Assembly (NCBI RefSeq): GCF_002150505.1
Contig: NZ_MSSV01000021.1
Location: 1-64,000 of the forward strand
Origin: Algoriphagus ratkowskyi
GTDB lineage: Bacteria > Bacteroidota > Bacteroidia > Cytophagales > Cyclobacteriaceae
Direction of reading: 5' to 3'
Length of the DNA: 64,000 nt
A model generated the notes under the pieces. That model worked only from the letters and a program-made list of their open reading frames with translations. It had not been told where the DNA came from and did not search any database. Both the position numbers and the translations under genes were made by a program. Positions 35,987-45,170 of the stretch are shown piece by piece (position 1 is the first letter of the stretch; each line of letters starts with the position of its first letter).

Positions 35987-36026
35987 TGCCTCATTTGAAA
36001 GACGTACATAATAACTAGCAATAAAT

Positions 36027-36275
36027 ATGAAAGCTGATATCCATCCAAACTACAGAGACGTCGTTTTCTACGACACTTCTAGCGAATTTAAATTTCTTAC
36101 AAAGTCAACTATCGAGACAAGCGAAACAATCACTTGGGAAGATGGCAACGATTACCCATTGTTCAAAGTGGAAGTGAGCTCACAGTCTCACCCGTTCTAT
36201 ACTGGTAAGAAAATGATGCTTGATACTGCGGGTCGTGTTGAGAAATTCAACAGAAGATACGCTCAGAAGAAGTAA
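36027..36275 (+). CDS. rpmE2: Ribosomal protein bL31, type B
   Basis: An 82-residue protein beginning [20 protein letters not shown], then [30 protein letters not shown]. This is type B L31, without the CxxC zinc motif of type A. Monocistronic, with a promoter and terminator of its own. Confidence 0.96.
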   Translation: MKADIHPNYRDVVFYDTSSEFKFLTKSTIETSETITWEDGNDYPLFKVEVSSQSHPFYTGKKMMLDTAGRVEKFNRRYAQKK

Positions 36276-36295
36276 TTCTTCTTTATCTCAGGCTA

Positions 36296-36334
36296 AAAAG
36301 TCTCCCGGAGCATGGATTCCGGGAGACTTTTTTA
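36296..36334 (+). terminator. Intrinsic terminator after rpmE2
   Basis: A 14-bp stem (AAAAGTCTCCCGGA with TCCGGGAGACTTTT), loop GCATGGAT, followed by TT. It overlaps the candidate -7 element of the next gene. Confidence 0.85.
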
Positions 36335-36340
36335 TTTTTG
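36333..36340 (+). promoter_or_regulatory. Candidate -7 element of the GlmU-like gene
   Basis: TATTTTTG fits TAnnTTTG and ends 4 bases before the ATG at 36345, so the transcript would start at or next to the start codon. It overlaps the rpmE2 terminator T tract; no -33 element is clear. Confidence 0.35.
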
Positions 36341-36344
36341 CCTC

Positions 36345-37541
36345 ATGGACTCAATTTTATTGTTTGATGATCCCGCAATTCGCGGCTCGTTGCTACCTTT
36401 TACTTTTACCAGGCCTGTGGCGGATATCCGCATTGGGATTCTGAAGATTTCTGAAAAATGGGAATTGATAACAGGTGCTTCAGTATCTTTTCTTACTCAA
36501 GACTACCTGCAAAAGAAATTTCCTCGCAAATCAGGAAATGCCTTAGCTGTAAATGGAGCTTGGTTGCCAGACAGTAAAAGTCACACTCTCTTGAAATCTC
36601 TTTCCTCCACTCAAGCACTCTATTTCGGCAAAACGCTGATCGCAACATATATTGGAGAAACTGAAAAAAACCTCGGAGCTGTCAAGAGCAAAGAAATTAT
36701 TCAGCTTGACACTGAGACTACCTTGCTATTGAAAACTTGGAATATATTCCAATTCAATGGATCGGAGATCAGAAAGGATTTCATTTTACTTACAAAAGGG
36801 AGAAAATCAGCTGAAATCAGCGATCCCCACACCAAAGCGTATTCTCTCAAAAATATTTTCATAGAAGAAGGAGCTGTGATTCGTGCAGCAGTATTGAATG
36901 CGGATGCTGGACCTATTTACATAGGGAAAAATACCGAAATTCAAGAAGGAGCTTTGATCCGGGGCCCATTTGCGCTTTGCGAAAGTTCTACTGTAAATAT
37001 GGGAGCAAAAATAAAGGGAGATACCACGGTTGGCCCTCATTCTAAGGTAGGTGGTGAGCTTTCCAACTCTGTGATCTTTGGCTTTAGTAACAAGGGTCAT
37101 GAAGGATTCTTGGGTAATTCTGTGATCGGTGAATGGTGTAATATGGGAGCGGATACGAATACGAGCAACCTGAAAAACAATTATTCTCCAGTCAAACTCT
37201 GGGATTATACTGTCGGGAATTACTCCAACACAGGCTTACAGTTTTGTGGACTGATGATGGGAGATCACTCCAAATGCGGAATTAACACCATGTTCAATAC
37301 GGGAACTGTTATTGGGGTTGGCTCAAATGTTTTTGGTCCCGGATTTCCGCGTAAATTTATTCCTTCCTTTGCTTGGGGTGGAGAAGAAGGATTCTCTACC
37401 TTCTTGTTTCCGAAATTTCTAGAGACAGCAAAAGCTGTAGTAGCGAGAAGAGGACTGGAGTTAGATGCGGAAGAACAAGAGATCTTACGCTTGATTTTCG
37501 AAATGTCAAAAAACTATAGAATTTGGGAAACTTCATCCTGA
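36345..37541 (+). CDS. GlmU-like protein with left-handed beta-helix domain
   Basis: A 398-residue protein. The C-terminal half has hexapeptide repeats of a left-handed beta helix (IYIGKNTEIQEGALIRGP, VNMGAKIKGDTTVGPHSKV, NSVIGEWCNMGADTNTSNLKNNY), close to GlmU-type acyltransferase domains. The N-terminal half (ILLFDDPAIRGSLLPFTFTRPVADIR) occupies the place of the nucleotidyltransferase domain but lacks the usual LxxGxGTRM P-loop, so pyrophosphorylase activity is doubtful. Annotated in this phylum as putative sugar nucleotidyltransferase. ATG at 36345 is preferred to 36312, which lies in a terminator. First of a co-directional run with holB. Confidence 0.8.
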   Translation: MDSILLFDDPAIRGSLLPFTFTRPVADIRIGILKISEKWELITGASVSFLTQDYLQKKFPRKSGNALAVNGAWLPDSKSHTLLKSLSSTQALYFGKTLIATYIGETEKNLGAVKSKEIIQLDTETTLLLKTWNIFQFNGSEIRKDFILLTKGRKSAEISDPHTKAYSLKNIFIEEGAVIRAAVLNADAGPIYIGKNTEIQEGALIRGPFALCESSTVNMGAKIKGDTTVGPHSKVGGELSNSVIFGFSNKGHEGFLGNSVIGEWCNMGADTNTSNLKNNYSPVKLWDYTVGNYSNTGLQFCGLMMGDHSKCGINTMFNTGTVIGVGSNVFGPGFPRKFIPSFAWGGEEGFSTFLFPKFLETAKAVVARRGLELDAEEQEILRLIFEMSKNYRIWETSS

Positions 37542-37552
37542 TTAATTAATTC

Positions 37553-38689
37553 ATGCAATTCGCAGCTATACCGGGACTTCCCGAAACCAAAGTAAATCTT
37601 ATAAATGCCGTCAAAAACAATCATTTGGCGCATGCATTGTTATTCCATGGGCCTGAGGGCTCCGCAAATTTGACGATGGCCTTGGCGCTTTGCACCTATT
37701 TGTACTGCGAAAACCCTACGGATACCGATTCTTGTGGAGTATGTGCTTCTTGTCAGCGCATGAGCCGATTGGTTATCCCTGATTTGAATTTTGCCTTTCC
37801 CACGATTACTTCCTCCAAGGAGGATGATAAAGACGACGAGGATAAGACGGATGTGTTGACGAGCTGGAGAAAGTTTGCTACAGAGCAGCCATATGGCAAT
37901 GTGCATGATTATATATACTTCAATAATTTTGAAAAGAAGCAATTAAACATTTCAAAAGGAGCTGCTCGCAAAATCATTCAGGCACTTTCGCTGATGTCTT
38001 TTGAAGGGGGCTACAAAATTATGATGATTTGGGCCCCGGAATATCTTCATCCTTCAGCGGCAAATGCCTTATTGAAGATTCTCGAAGAACCTCAGCCAAA
38101 GACCTTATTTATACTAGTAACTAGTGCCGCAGATCAGTTGCTGACTACTATACTTTCGAGGACGCAAAAAGTGACAATTCGTGGTTTCTCAGATGAGGAA
38201 GTGAAAAATCATCTTTTTGAAAAAGGGCTTTGCGACGAAGCTTCGGCGGATCAAATCTCCATGCTAGCGGATGGGAATTTGCGTGAGGCTTATCGATTAG
38301 TCGATCAAGTAGAAGATCTACAAGTAAAAAAAATCAGAGAGTGGTTTTTGTCTTGTTACAAAGCTGATTTCAAAAGTATTTTCGGAATGGCAGATGATTT
38401 TCACAAATCAGATAAAGAAGCTCAAAAATCATTATTACTGACGGGGCTGAATGTTCTTCGTGAAATTCTCCTGAAAAACGCCGGTTTGGATGAGCTCCTT
38501 CGCACCCATGACGAGGATCGGGATTTTGTGAATAAAATCAGCGGCAAAGTTTTGAAGGAAGAGCATGTAGGCAAGCTATATGGAGATTTCAATACAGCAC
38601 ATTATCATTTGGAACGAAATGGCAACGCCAAATTCATCTTCACAGACCTATCTATGAATGTGACAAAATTGATGGCGAAAATCAGTTAA
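37553..38689 (+). CDS. holB: DNA polymerase III delta prime subunit
   Basis: A 378-residue clamp-loader subunit. It has HLAHALLFHGPEGS, zinc-binding cysteines in YCENPTDTDSCGVCASCQRM, then KIMMIWAPEYLHPSAANALLKILEEPQ, and LVTSAADQLLTTILSRTQ, all typical of HolB. The Walker A position reads GPEGSANL, so the P-loop Lys is Asn and ATP hydrolysis is unlikely, in keeping with the non-catalytic delta prime of other bacteria. 11 bases after the GlmU-like gene and one base before the protease gene. Confidence 0.92.
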   Translation: MQFAAIPGLPETKVNLINAVKNNHLAHALLFHGPEGSANLTMALALCTYLYCENPTDTDSCGVCASCQRMSRLVIPDLNFAFPTITSSKEDDKDDEDKTDVLTSWRKFATEQPYGNVHDYIYFNNFEKKQLNISKGAARKIIQALSLMSFEGGYKIMMIWAPEYLHPSAANALLKILEEPQPKTLFILVTSAADQLLTTILSRTQKVTIRGFSDEEVKNHLFEKGLCDEASADQISMLADGNLREAYRLVDQVEDLQVKKIREWFLSCYKADFKSIFGMADDFHKSDKEAQKSLLLTGLNVLREILLKNAGLDELLRTHDEDRDFVNKISGKVLKEEHVGKLYGDFNTAHYHLERNGNAKFIFTDLSMNVTKLMAKIS

Positions 38690-38690
38690 T

Positions 38691-39131
38691 ATGGAGAGAA
38701 AAATAATTGGTAGAAAAGAAAAAGTGTCTCTCCCTGATTTGGGATTGCATTTGGTCTGGGCGAAAGTAGATACTGGTGCTTACACCAGTAGTATTCATGC
38801 AGAGAATTTAGAAGTAGTCGAAATTAATGGTAAACGTGTTCTCAAATTTCAACCACTTCTACCTGGGCACAAATCCTTCACAGGCGAGGCGGTTACAATT
38901 GATCATTTTAGAGAGAAAAAAGTAAAAAATTCATTCGGTCATGCTGAGGTTCGTTATTTGATCGAGACTACCTTTGAGCTTGCTGGTGAAAGTTATTCAG
39001 CAGAGTTTACATTATCGGATCGATCGAGTATGAGAAATGCTATTCTCCTCGGTCGAAAAATCTTAAGAAATCGTTTTCTTGTAAATGTATGTAAGGTCAA
39101 TCTGGCTAGACCCTATCGAATAAATAAATAA
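38691..39131 (+). CDS. RimB-like (RimK-associated) retropepsin-fold protease
   Basis: A 146-residue protein of the PF05618 putative ATP-dependent zinc protease group. The DTGAYTSSIHA segment carries the Asp-Thr-Gly-Ala of retropepsins near residues 28-31, and ILLGRKILRNRFLVNV near the C-terminus is the second conserved segment. Members are often encoded next to RimK-like glutamate ligases and named RimB; here the RimK-like gene starts 175 bases downstream. The substrate is inferred to be the product of that ligase. One base separates it from holB. Confidence 0.85.
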   Translation: MERKIIGRKEKVSLPDLGLHLVWAKVDTGAYTSSIHAENLEVVEINGKRVLKFQPLLPGHKSFTGEAVTIDHFREKKVKNSFGHAEVRYLIETTFELAGESYSAEFTLSDRSSMRNAILLGRKILRNRFLVNVCKVNLARPYRINK

Positions 39132-39306
39132 CTTACTGGTCTACTCTTAAGGTCATATAAATGACCAAATTTACCTTAATATTTTCTAATGAAATCGAGT
39201 ATACCTGTAGCGGAACACAATAGTATAATCATCCGTAATATGAGATTTCTACCCTTAGCCTCGATAATTGTTGGGGGGATGACCATTGATAAAAATTTAT
39301 AATCAC

Positions 39307-40212
39307 ATGAAAATTGCAATCCTCTCTAGGAACCCAAATTTATACTCTACTAAAAGGCTTTTAGAAGCAATTCAGAAAGCTGGTCATGAAGCAATAATTG
39401 TAAACCATGGCGTCTGTGACTTGATCATCGAGCAAGAAGGTCCTTCTATCATATATAAAGGTGAAAAAATCACAGATGTAGATGCGATTATCCCCAGAAT
39501 TGGTGCATCAGTTACTTTCTACGGTACCGCGGTGGTTCGTCAGTTTGAGCTGATGGGAGCATTCTCGGCCGTAAATTCTCAGGCGATTGTCCGAAGCAGG
39601 GATAAGCTACGCAGCTTACAAATCTTATCTAGCGCTGGACTTGGGATGCCTAAAACAGCGTTTACCAATTTTTCTAAAGGTGGAGAAAAGCAGATTATAG
39701 ATCACGTAGGTGGAGCGCCACTGATCATCAAATTACTCGAAGGAACCCAAGGGTTGGGAGTTGTTTTGGCAGAGACACGCAAAGCAAGCCAGTCTGTAAT
39801 AGAAGCTTTTCATGGCTTAAAGGCAAGGATTATCATACAGGAATTCATCAAAGAAGCCAAAGGGGCTGACATTCGTGCATTCATCGTAAATGGGAAAGTA
39901 GTAGGAGCTATGAAACGTCAAGGGGCGGAGGGTGAGTTTCGCTCCAATCTTCACCGAGGCGGTAAAGCATCCATTATCAAACTTAGTCGTGCGGAGAAAG
40001 CTGCTGCTTTGGGTGCTGCGAAAGCACTTGGTCTAGACGTGGCTGGAGTAGATATGCTTCAATCTGCTAGAGGACCATTGATTCTAGAAGTAAATAGCTC
40101 GCCAGGATTAGAGGGGATTGAGAAAGCTACAGGGATTGATATCGCTGGTGCCATTATAAAATTTATAGAAGAAGGGGTTAATAAACGCCCGATGAAAATA
40201 TCAAGTCAATGA
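39307..40212 (+). CDS. RimK-like ATP-grasp alpha-L-glutamate ligase
   Basis: A 301-residue ATP-grasp enzyme. N-terminal part [20 protein letters not shown], then [59 protein letters not shown] (ATP loop), and [26 protein letters not shown] (metal site). This closely matches RimK, which adds glutamates to ribosomal protein S6 or to other targets. ATG at 39307 is preferred over 39286 for the KIAILSRN start. Overlaps hemC by 4 bases (ATGA). Confidence 0.94.
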   Translation: MKIAILSRNPNLYSTKRLLEAIQKAGHEAIIVNHGVCDLIIEQEGPSIIYKGEKITDVDAIIPRIGASVTFYGTAVVRQFELMGAFSAVNSQAIVRSRDKLRSLQILSSAGLGMPKTAFTNFSKGGEKQIIDHVGGAPLIIKLLEGTQGLGVVLAETRKASQSVIEAFHGLKARIIIQEFIKEAKGADIRAFIVNGKVVGAMKRQGAEGEFRSNLHRGGKASIIKLSRAEKAAALGAAKALGLDVAGVDMLQSARGPLILEVNSSPGLEGIEKATGIDIAGAIIKFIEEGVNKRPMKISSQ

Positions 40213-41138
40213 GTCAATTAGTGAAAATAGGTACGCGCGGAAGCAAATTGGCGCTTTGGCAGGCATACCACGTAGAAGCACTTCTGAAGAAAGCAGGCTT
40301 AAGTACAGAGATTGTTATTATTGACACTAAGGGAGATCAAATTTTGGATGTTTCTATAGCTAAAATTGGGAGTAAAGGTGTTTTCACACAAGAATTGGAA
40401 GATCAGTTGCTTGATGGCCGTATTGATATTGCCGTTCACAGCGCAAAGGACATGCAGTCTAGTTTGCCAGATGGATTTGAGATTATTGCTTTTACTGAGC
40501 GGGAGAAGGAAAATGACGTGATTGTATCTCATGATAAATCTATTTCTTTGAAGAATGAAATTGTTTTGGGCACTTCAGCCACACGTCGAGTTTCAACTTT
40601 GAAACATTTTTATCCACATGTAAAAACGGTGGAGGTTCGTGGAAATCTACAAACTCGAATTCGCAAGATGGAAGAGGGACTATGCGATGCTTTATTGCTA
40701 GCCTATGCAGGAGCACATCGGATGGAATATGATCATATGATAATTCAGGTGTTGGATTTGGATGAATTTACTCCTGCCGTCGGGCAAGGGTCTGTGGCGG
40801 TAGAAGTGGCAATTAATCTAGATGCTGATTTGAAGTCTAAAATTGCCCAAGCATGTAATCATTTGGATACTTCATTGAGACTTCGTGCAGAGCGGGCTTA
40901 TTTGAGAGTCTTGGAAGGCGGCTGTAGTATTCCTGTTTTTGCGCTAGCAACACTTGAAGAAAATCAGCTTAGTATCAAAGGTGGGATCGTGAGTTTGGAC
41001 GGAAAAGAACGAATCTCAATTGTAGTGAAAGGAAGCGCTGATCAGCCCGAAAAACTAGGTAAAGAGCTTGCTGATCAGGTTTTTGCCGCAGGCGGAAAAG
41101 TCATATTGGATCAAATCAAAACAACATTGAATAAATGA
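40209..41138 (+). CDS. hemC: Hydroxymethylbilane synthase (porphobilinogen deaminase)
   Basis: A 309-residue enzyme that links four porphobilinogens into hydroxymethylbilane. [18 protein letters not shown], the [15 protein letters not shown] region with the cofactor-contacting residues, [32 protein letters not shown], and the dipyrromethane Cys in [11 protein letters not shown]. Full length. It is translated with rimK (4-base overlap) and the isomerase gene (4-base overlap), an unusual pairing for hem genes. Confidence 0.97.
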   Translation: MSQLVKIGTRGSKLALWQAYHVEALLKKAGLSTEIVIIDTKGDQILDVSIAKIGSKGVFTQELEDQLLDGRIDIAVHSAKDMQSSLPDGFEIIAFTEREKENDVIVSHDKSISLKNEIVLGTSATRRVSTLKHFYPHVKTVEVRGNLQTRIRKMEEGLCDALLLAYAGAHRMEYDHMIIQVLDLDEFTPAVGQGSVAVEVAINLDADLKSKIAQACNHLDTSLRLRAERAYLRVLEGGCSIPVFALATLEENQLSIKGGIVSLDGKERISIVVKGSADQPEKLGKELADQVFAAGGKVILDQIKTTLNK

Positions 41139-41980
41139 GATTTTTAAGAGCCTTACTCTTTGTGTTTATTACAGTCAGCTCATTTTCCTGTGCCGCGAAC
41201 AAAGATTACTTGATCACGATAGAGACTAGTCATGGGGATATTGTGGCAGTTCTGTTTGATGATACTCCTGCGCATAAGTCTAATTTCATTGAGTTGGCGG
41301 AAGCCGGAAGATTTGATTCTACCGAATTCCAGAGAATCATGAAAAATTTCATGATTCAGGGCGGAGACGTATTCACAAAAGAGAACCTTCCTCCACAAGA
41401 CTGGCCAACCTTGCCAGCTGAAATCAGAGCAAGCTATTTCCACAAGAAAGGAATGATTGCGGCGGCGCGTCAACCTGATGGTGTCAATCCAGATCGCCGT
41501 TCCAACGGATCTCAATTTTATATCACTATCGGCAAAGTTTATAACGAGCTTGAACTCACCACAAATATGGCAGAGCTTCAAAAGTCGCTGATGAAATACA
41601 TGGAGTTGGGAAGTCAGGAAGACTTGAAGATCGAATATATACGACTGTATAACGAGCAGAAATACGATAGTTTGACTTCGTTAATTCTTTCAAAAAGAGA
41701 TGAGCTAGAAAAGTCGCTTAATGTAAACTTGACCAAGGATTTCACATCTGAGCAGATCGAAGCTTATACGACTATTGGTGGAGTGCCGCATTTGGATAAG
41801 GAGTACACAGTATTTGGGGAAGTGATCCAAGGATTAGAAGTGGCGGAGGAAATATCAAATGTGCCTACAGGATACAGAGATGTGCCTAATGAGCCAGTAT
41901 ATATGAAAGTGACAGTGGAAAAAATGTCAAGAAATAAAATCGAAAAAGAATATGGCTACAGCTACCCTAATGACAAGTAG
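41135..41980 (+). CDS. Lipoprotein cyclophilin-type peptidyl-prolyl isomerase with insertion
   Basis: A 281-residue protein with a lipoprotein signal (LLFVFITVSSFSCAA). The cyclophilin fold is clear: TIETSHGDIVAVLFDDTPAHKSNFIE, FQRIMKNFMIQGGDVF, and GSQFYITIGKVY. A helical insertion of about 90 residues (about 144-236) separates this from the final YTVFGEVIQGLEVAEEI strand, which is not in ordinary cyclophilins. The insertion contains KYMELGSQEDLKIEY and KRDELEKSLNVNL, presumably a helical cap. Predicted to be periplasmic, attached to the outer or inner membrane; may fold outer-membrane proteins. Confidence 0.9.
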   Translation: MRFLRALLFVFITVSSFSCAANKDYLITIETSHGDIVAVLFDDTPAHKSNFIELAEAGRFDSTEFQRIMKNFMIQGGDVFTKENLPPQDWPTLPAEIRASYFHKKGMIAAARQPDGVNPDRRSNGSQFYITIGKVYNELELTTNMAELQKSLMKYMELGSQEDLKIEYIRLYNEQKYDSLTSLILSKRDELEKSLNVNLTKDFTSEQIEAYTTIGGVPHLDKEYTVFGEVIQGLEVAEEISNVPTGYRDVPNEPVYMKVTVEKMSRNKIEKEYGYSYPNDK

Positions 41981-42887
41981 AAAGAAAGTATTTATTACAG
42001 GAGCAAATGGCCTACTTGGACAAAAGCTCGTTGCTCAATTGCTAGAAAAAGAAACCTTTCAGGTATTTGCCAGCGGAAAAGGCGAATGTAGACTGCCAGG
42101 TAAGGGATTCGAATATGTGAGTCTAGATATTATTGATCCTGCCGCAGTAGAGAAAACTTTGGGTGAAATAAGTCCAGATATCATTATCCATGGAGCTGCA
42201 ATGACTAATGTAGATCAGTGCGAATTGAATCAGGAGGCGTGTTATGACGCGAACGTCAATGCTACTGCTTATCTAATAAAAGCTGCCGAGAAGGCACAAG
42301 CACATTTTATTTTTGTATCTACAGATTTTATTTTCTCAGGGGAAGAAGGTCCGTTGGATGAAAATGCAGTAGCTGCTCCAGTAAATTACTATGGAGAGAC
42401 CAAGCTGGAAGGTGAGCAGCTAGTAATGGCGTGCAAAACAAAATGGTCTATTGCGAGAACTGTATTAGTTTTTGGGATAGCTCATGATATGAGTCGTACT
42501 AATATTATTCTTTGGGTTAAGTCTTCTCTGGAGGCTGGAAAAGAAATTCAGGTTGTGGATGATCAGTTCAGAACTCCAACACTTGCTGAAGACTTGGCGG
42601 CTGGTTGTATTTTGATAGCTGAGAAGGAAGCAGAGGGGATTTTCAATATCTGTGGTCCTGATTACTTAAGTGCTTATGAAATGGCGAATATTACAGCGGA
42701 CTATTTTGGGCTAAATAAGGATCTAATTAAAAGAGCAGATTCTAGCACTTTTAGTCAGCCAGCAAAAAGACCTTTAAAAACAGGGTTCATTATCACTAAA
42801 GCTCAAAAGGAGTTAGGATTTGAACCTAAAACTTTCCGAATGGCAATTGGTATTTTGGCAAAACAAATTATCTTAGCCCGCGCTTAA
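41970..42887 (+). CDS. dTDP-4-dehydrorhamnose reductase-like (RmlD) NAD-binding protein
   Basis: A 305-residue SDR-extended protein. VFITGANGLLGQKLVAQLL is the Rossmann glycine loop, IIHGAAMTNVDQCE, FIFVSTDFIFSG, and YYGETKLEGEQLV the YxxxK catalytic pair. This closely resembles RmlD/SDR sugar nucleotide reductases. The start is at 41952 or 41970; the later ATG gives the family start. Overlaps the isomerase gene by 11 bases, suggesting coupling. Role in dTDP-rhamnose supply is possible, but no rmlABC is nearby. Confidence 0.85.
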   Translation: MTSRKKVFITGANGLLGQKLVAQLLEKETFQVFASGKGECRLPGKGFEYVSLDIIDPAAVEKTLGEISPDIIIHGAAMTNVDQCELNQEACYDANVNATAYLIKAAEKAQAHFIFVSTDFIFSGEEGPLDENAVAAPVNYYGETKLEGEQLVMACKTKWSIARTVLVFGIAHDMSRTNIILWVKSSLEAGKEIQVVDDQFRTPTLAEDLAAGCILIAEKEAEGIFNICGPDYLSAYEMANITADYFGLNKDLIKRADSSTFSQPAKRPLKTGFIITKAQKELGFEPKTFRMAIGILAKQIILARA

Positions 42888-42926
42888 AAAGCAGTTTATA
42901 TACCCCGATTAACTTTTAAACAATAT

Positions 42927-44312
42927 ATGGCAGTTAACAACGAAACCGAAGAAAGAGGTGAATTTGGATCTAGTCTAGGATTTATCATGGCCGCAGCTGG
43001 TTCTGCCGTAGGTCTTGGAAATATATGGAGATTCCCCTATTTAGTTGGTGAAAATGGTGGAGGAGCTTTCGTGTTTGTTTATGTCCTATGTGTTCTATTC
43101 ATAGCCTTACCCTTACTTTTGAATGAAATAGCTCTAGGTAGGAAATCTGGTAAAAACCCAATAGGGGCTATCCGTGATACAGGTGGAAATAAGTTTTGGC
43201 AGACTGCTGGGGTACTTTGCGTTTTAGTTTGTTTCTTCGTTTTCAGCTATTATTCAGTTATTGCAGGATGGACAGTAGGCTATATTATCACGGAAATAAT
43301 CAATGTACCGGTCGATTTTGCTGAATTTGTGCAGACGCCTTTGTATGTGATTCCATTGACGTTTTTGTTTATATTAATGACGATTTTAATCGTTTTGGGT
43401 GGTGTTTCAGGCGGAATCGAGAAAGCCTCTAAGTTTTTAATGCCTGTCTTGTTCATCATCATTATCTTCATTGCCAGTAGAGCAGTAACCTTAGAAGGCG
43501 CAGGCGCTGGTATTGAGTATTACTTGAAGCCGGATTTTAGTAAAATTAATCCTGCAGTAGTACTACAGGCACTTGGTCAAGCTTTCTTTTCCATGTCAGT
43601 AGGATGGGGTCTTATGATCACTTTCGGATCTTATTTGCCTAAGAAATCAAACATCGTACAGTCTGCAGGATGGATTGCAGGAATGGATACTTCAGTTGCT
43701 CTGTTAGGAGGTTTGATGGTGTTTCCAGCATTATTTGCATTACTTCCGGGTAAAGATCCTGCAGCAGGCCCAGCATTGGTTTTCGACGTATTGCCACAAG
43801 TATTTGCAGCTATGCCAGGTGGACATATCGTAGGAGCATTATTTTTCCTTTTATTGATGGTAGCTGCATTGACTTCTACTATTTCTATGCTTGAAGTGCC
43901 TGTAGCGTACATGATCGATGATAAAAAGTGGGGTAGAAAAAAGGCTACTTGGACAATAGGTATCGCAGCTATGGTGCTTTCTGTTCCTTCCGCTTTATCT
44001 CAGATCCCAGGTAATTTCTTTGCCAATCTTCATATCAACTTCTTTGGAAATAAGCTCGAAGGTTTCTTCGGGATTATGGACTTCGTATTTGGTACGTTTG
44101 CCGTGATTGTGATTTGTTTGATGCTTGCACTTTATACTGGTTGGGCATCGAAAATCTCCGATTATGCAGATGAATTGAAATTGGGAGCGCCAAATTTCAA
44201 AGGGCCTTATAGAGCAGCTTGGATGTTTTTTGTAAAATGGATTTGTCCAGTCGTGATTATATTATTGATTCTTAATTTAGTGGGTGTTTTCGGGACTGAG
44301 CAAGCCGCCTAA
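42927..44312 (+). CDS. Sodium-dependent transporter of the NSS (SNF) family
   Basis: A 461-residue membrane protein with about 11-12 spans. The NSS signature is present: GSAVGLGNIWRFPYLVGENGG near residues 26-46, GVSGGIEKASKFLMPVLF, LGQAFFSMSVGWGLMITFGSY (span 6 region) and SMLEVPVAYMID. It cotransports Na+ with an amino acid or similar small molecule into the cell; the substrate is not known. The gene lies 39 bases after the RmlD-like gene and ends at a terminator. Confidence 0.95.
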   Translation: MAVNNETEERGEFGSSLGFIMAAAGSAVGLGNIWRFPYLVGENGGGAFVFVYVLCVLFIALPLLLNEIALGRKSGKNPIGAIRDTGGNKFWQTAGVLCVLVCFFVFSYYSVIAGWTVGYIITEIINVPVDFAEFVQTPLYVIPLTFLFILMTILIVLGGVSGGIEKASKFLMPVLFIIIIFIASRAVTLEGAGAGIEYYLKPDFSKINPAVVLQALGQAFFSMSVGWGLMITFGSYLPKKSNIVQSAGWIAGMDTSVALLGGLMVFPALFALLPGKDPAAGPALVFDVLPQVFAAMPGGHIVGALFFLLLMVAALTSTISMLEVPVAYMIDDKKWGRKKATWTIGIAAMVLSVPSALSQIPGNFFANLHINFFGNKLEGFFGIMDFVFGTFAVIVICLMLALYTGWASKISDYADELKLGAPNFKGPYRAAWMFFVKWICPVVIILLILNLVGVFGTEQAA

Positions 44313-44335
44313 AAAACAACACTTAACTATAAGTG

Positions 44336-44362
44336 AAAGGAAGTCTTCGGGCTTCCTTTTTT
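44336..44362 (+). terminator. Intrinsic terminator after the NSS gene
   Basis: AAAGGAAG with CTTCCTTT around TCTTCGGG, followed by T-rich sequence. It lies 24 bases after the stop codon. Confidence 0.8.
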
Positions 44363-44370
44363 TATTGGTT

Positions 44371-45013
44371 TTTTTTAACCGCAGAGAACTCGGAGTACAC
44401 GCAGAGAGCGCGGTTTATTCAACAATAGCCCAGAAAATCTATTGAAATGTTATTCCTCATTGGGATTTAAAATCCCATGATAGGGGGTTTGGGATTACAT
44501 CCGCGATAGTCATCGGTACTCGAACAGCTTATTCCTTTTTTTTTTAACCACAGAGGCCACGGAGGTCACGTGAAGAACACGGTGCTGCAATTGTAAGGTG
44601 GGAATCTTTTAACAGAGGGATTTCAAATCCACTGATAGGGGTTCGAAATTGCAACCGCGATAATCATCCGGACTCGAACAGCAACCGTTTTTTACCGCGA
44701 AGGCCAAAGAGTACGCACAGAGGGAGCAATTTTTACTTTTTTTAACTCAATTAAAACATGTATTTGGAGGATAAAAATGTCAGACTAGCTGCATAGGAGC
44801 GATATTTTTGTAGCCTGGGGTTTTAACCCTAGTTTTCATGGTTTATGCAAGATTCGTTGTTTTGGCAGAAGTAATCTCAAACAAAGGAAAGACGGTTCGC
44901 CAAAACCCGGTATGGCTGTTTTATCACAGAGGAATTTTTAATGGGTTAACATTTCAAATCCCATGAAAATGGTTCGAGATTATATCCGAGACAATTATCG
45001 AGATTTGAACAAC
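44371..45013. repeat. Alternating two-type repeat field
   Basis: No gene is supported in the 0.85 kb before the beta-barrel gene. Two repeat types alternate. Type A (44371-44414, 44538-44582, 44686-44724, weak at 44921-44936) shows TTTTTAACC(A/G)CAGAG and a following CGGAG. Type B (44461-44528, 44617-44682, 44951-45013) begins GGGATTT(A/C)AAATCC and ends CTCGAACAGC, with (A/T)CCGCGATA and a second hairpin-prone core. Copies are 60-90 percent alike by eye, and each B copy follows an A copy. The roles are unknown; a decayed mobile element family is likely. Confidence 0.75.
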
Positions 45014-45170
45014 ATCACGTTTTTTCAACCTGAAACTGAACAGTGATCCATGAATATTTTTTACTTCAGACCTCCTACCTCACACAGTGATCTACCTATT
45101 GGCAAGACAATTGCTAATTTTTCTTAAAATCCGTCGTTAAAACTCATACTAAACAACTAACTACATAACC

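Noticed and set aside
44371..45013. CRISPR array
   Set aside because: Repeats are imperfect, of two types, unequal spacing, and no cas genes are near.
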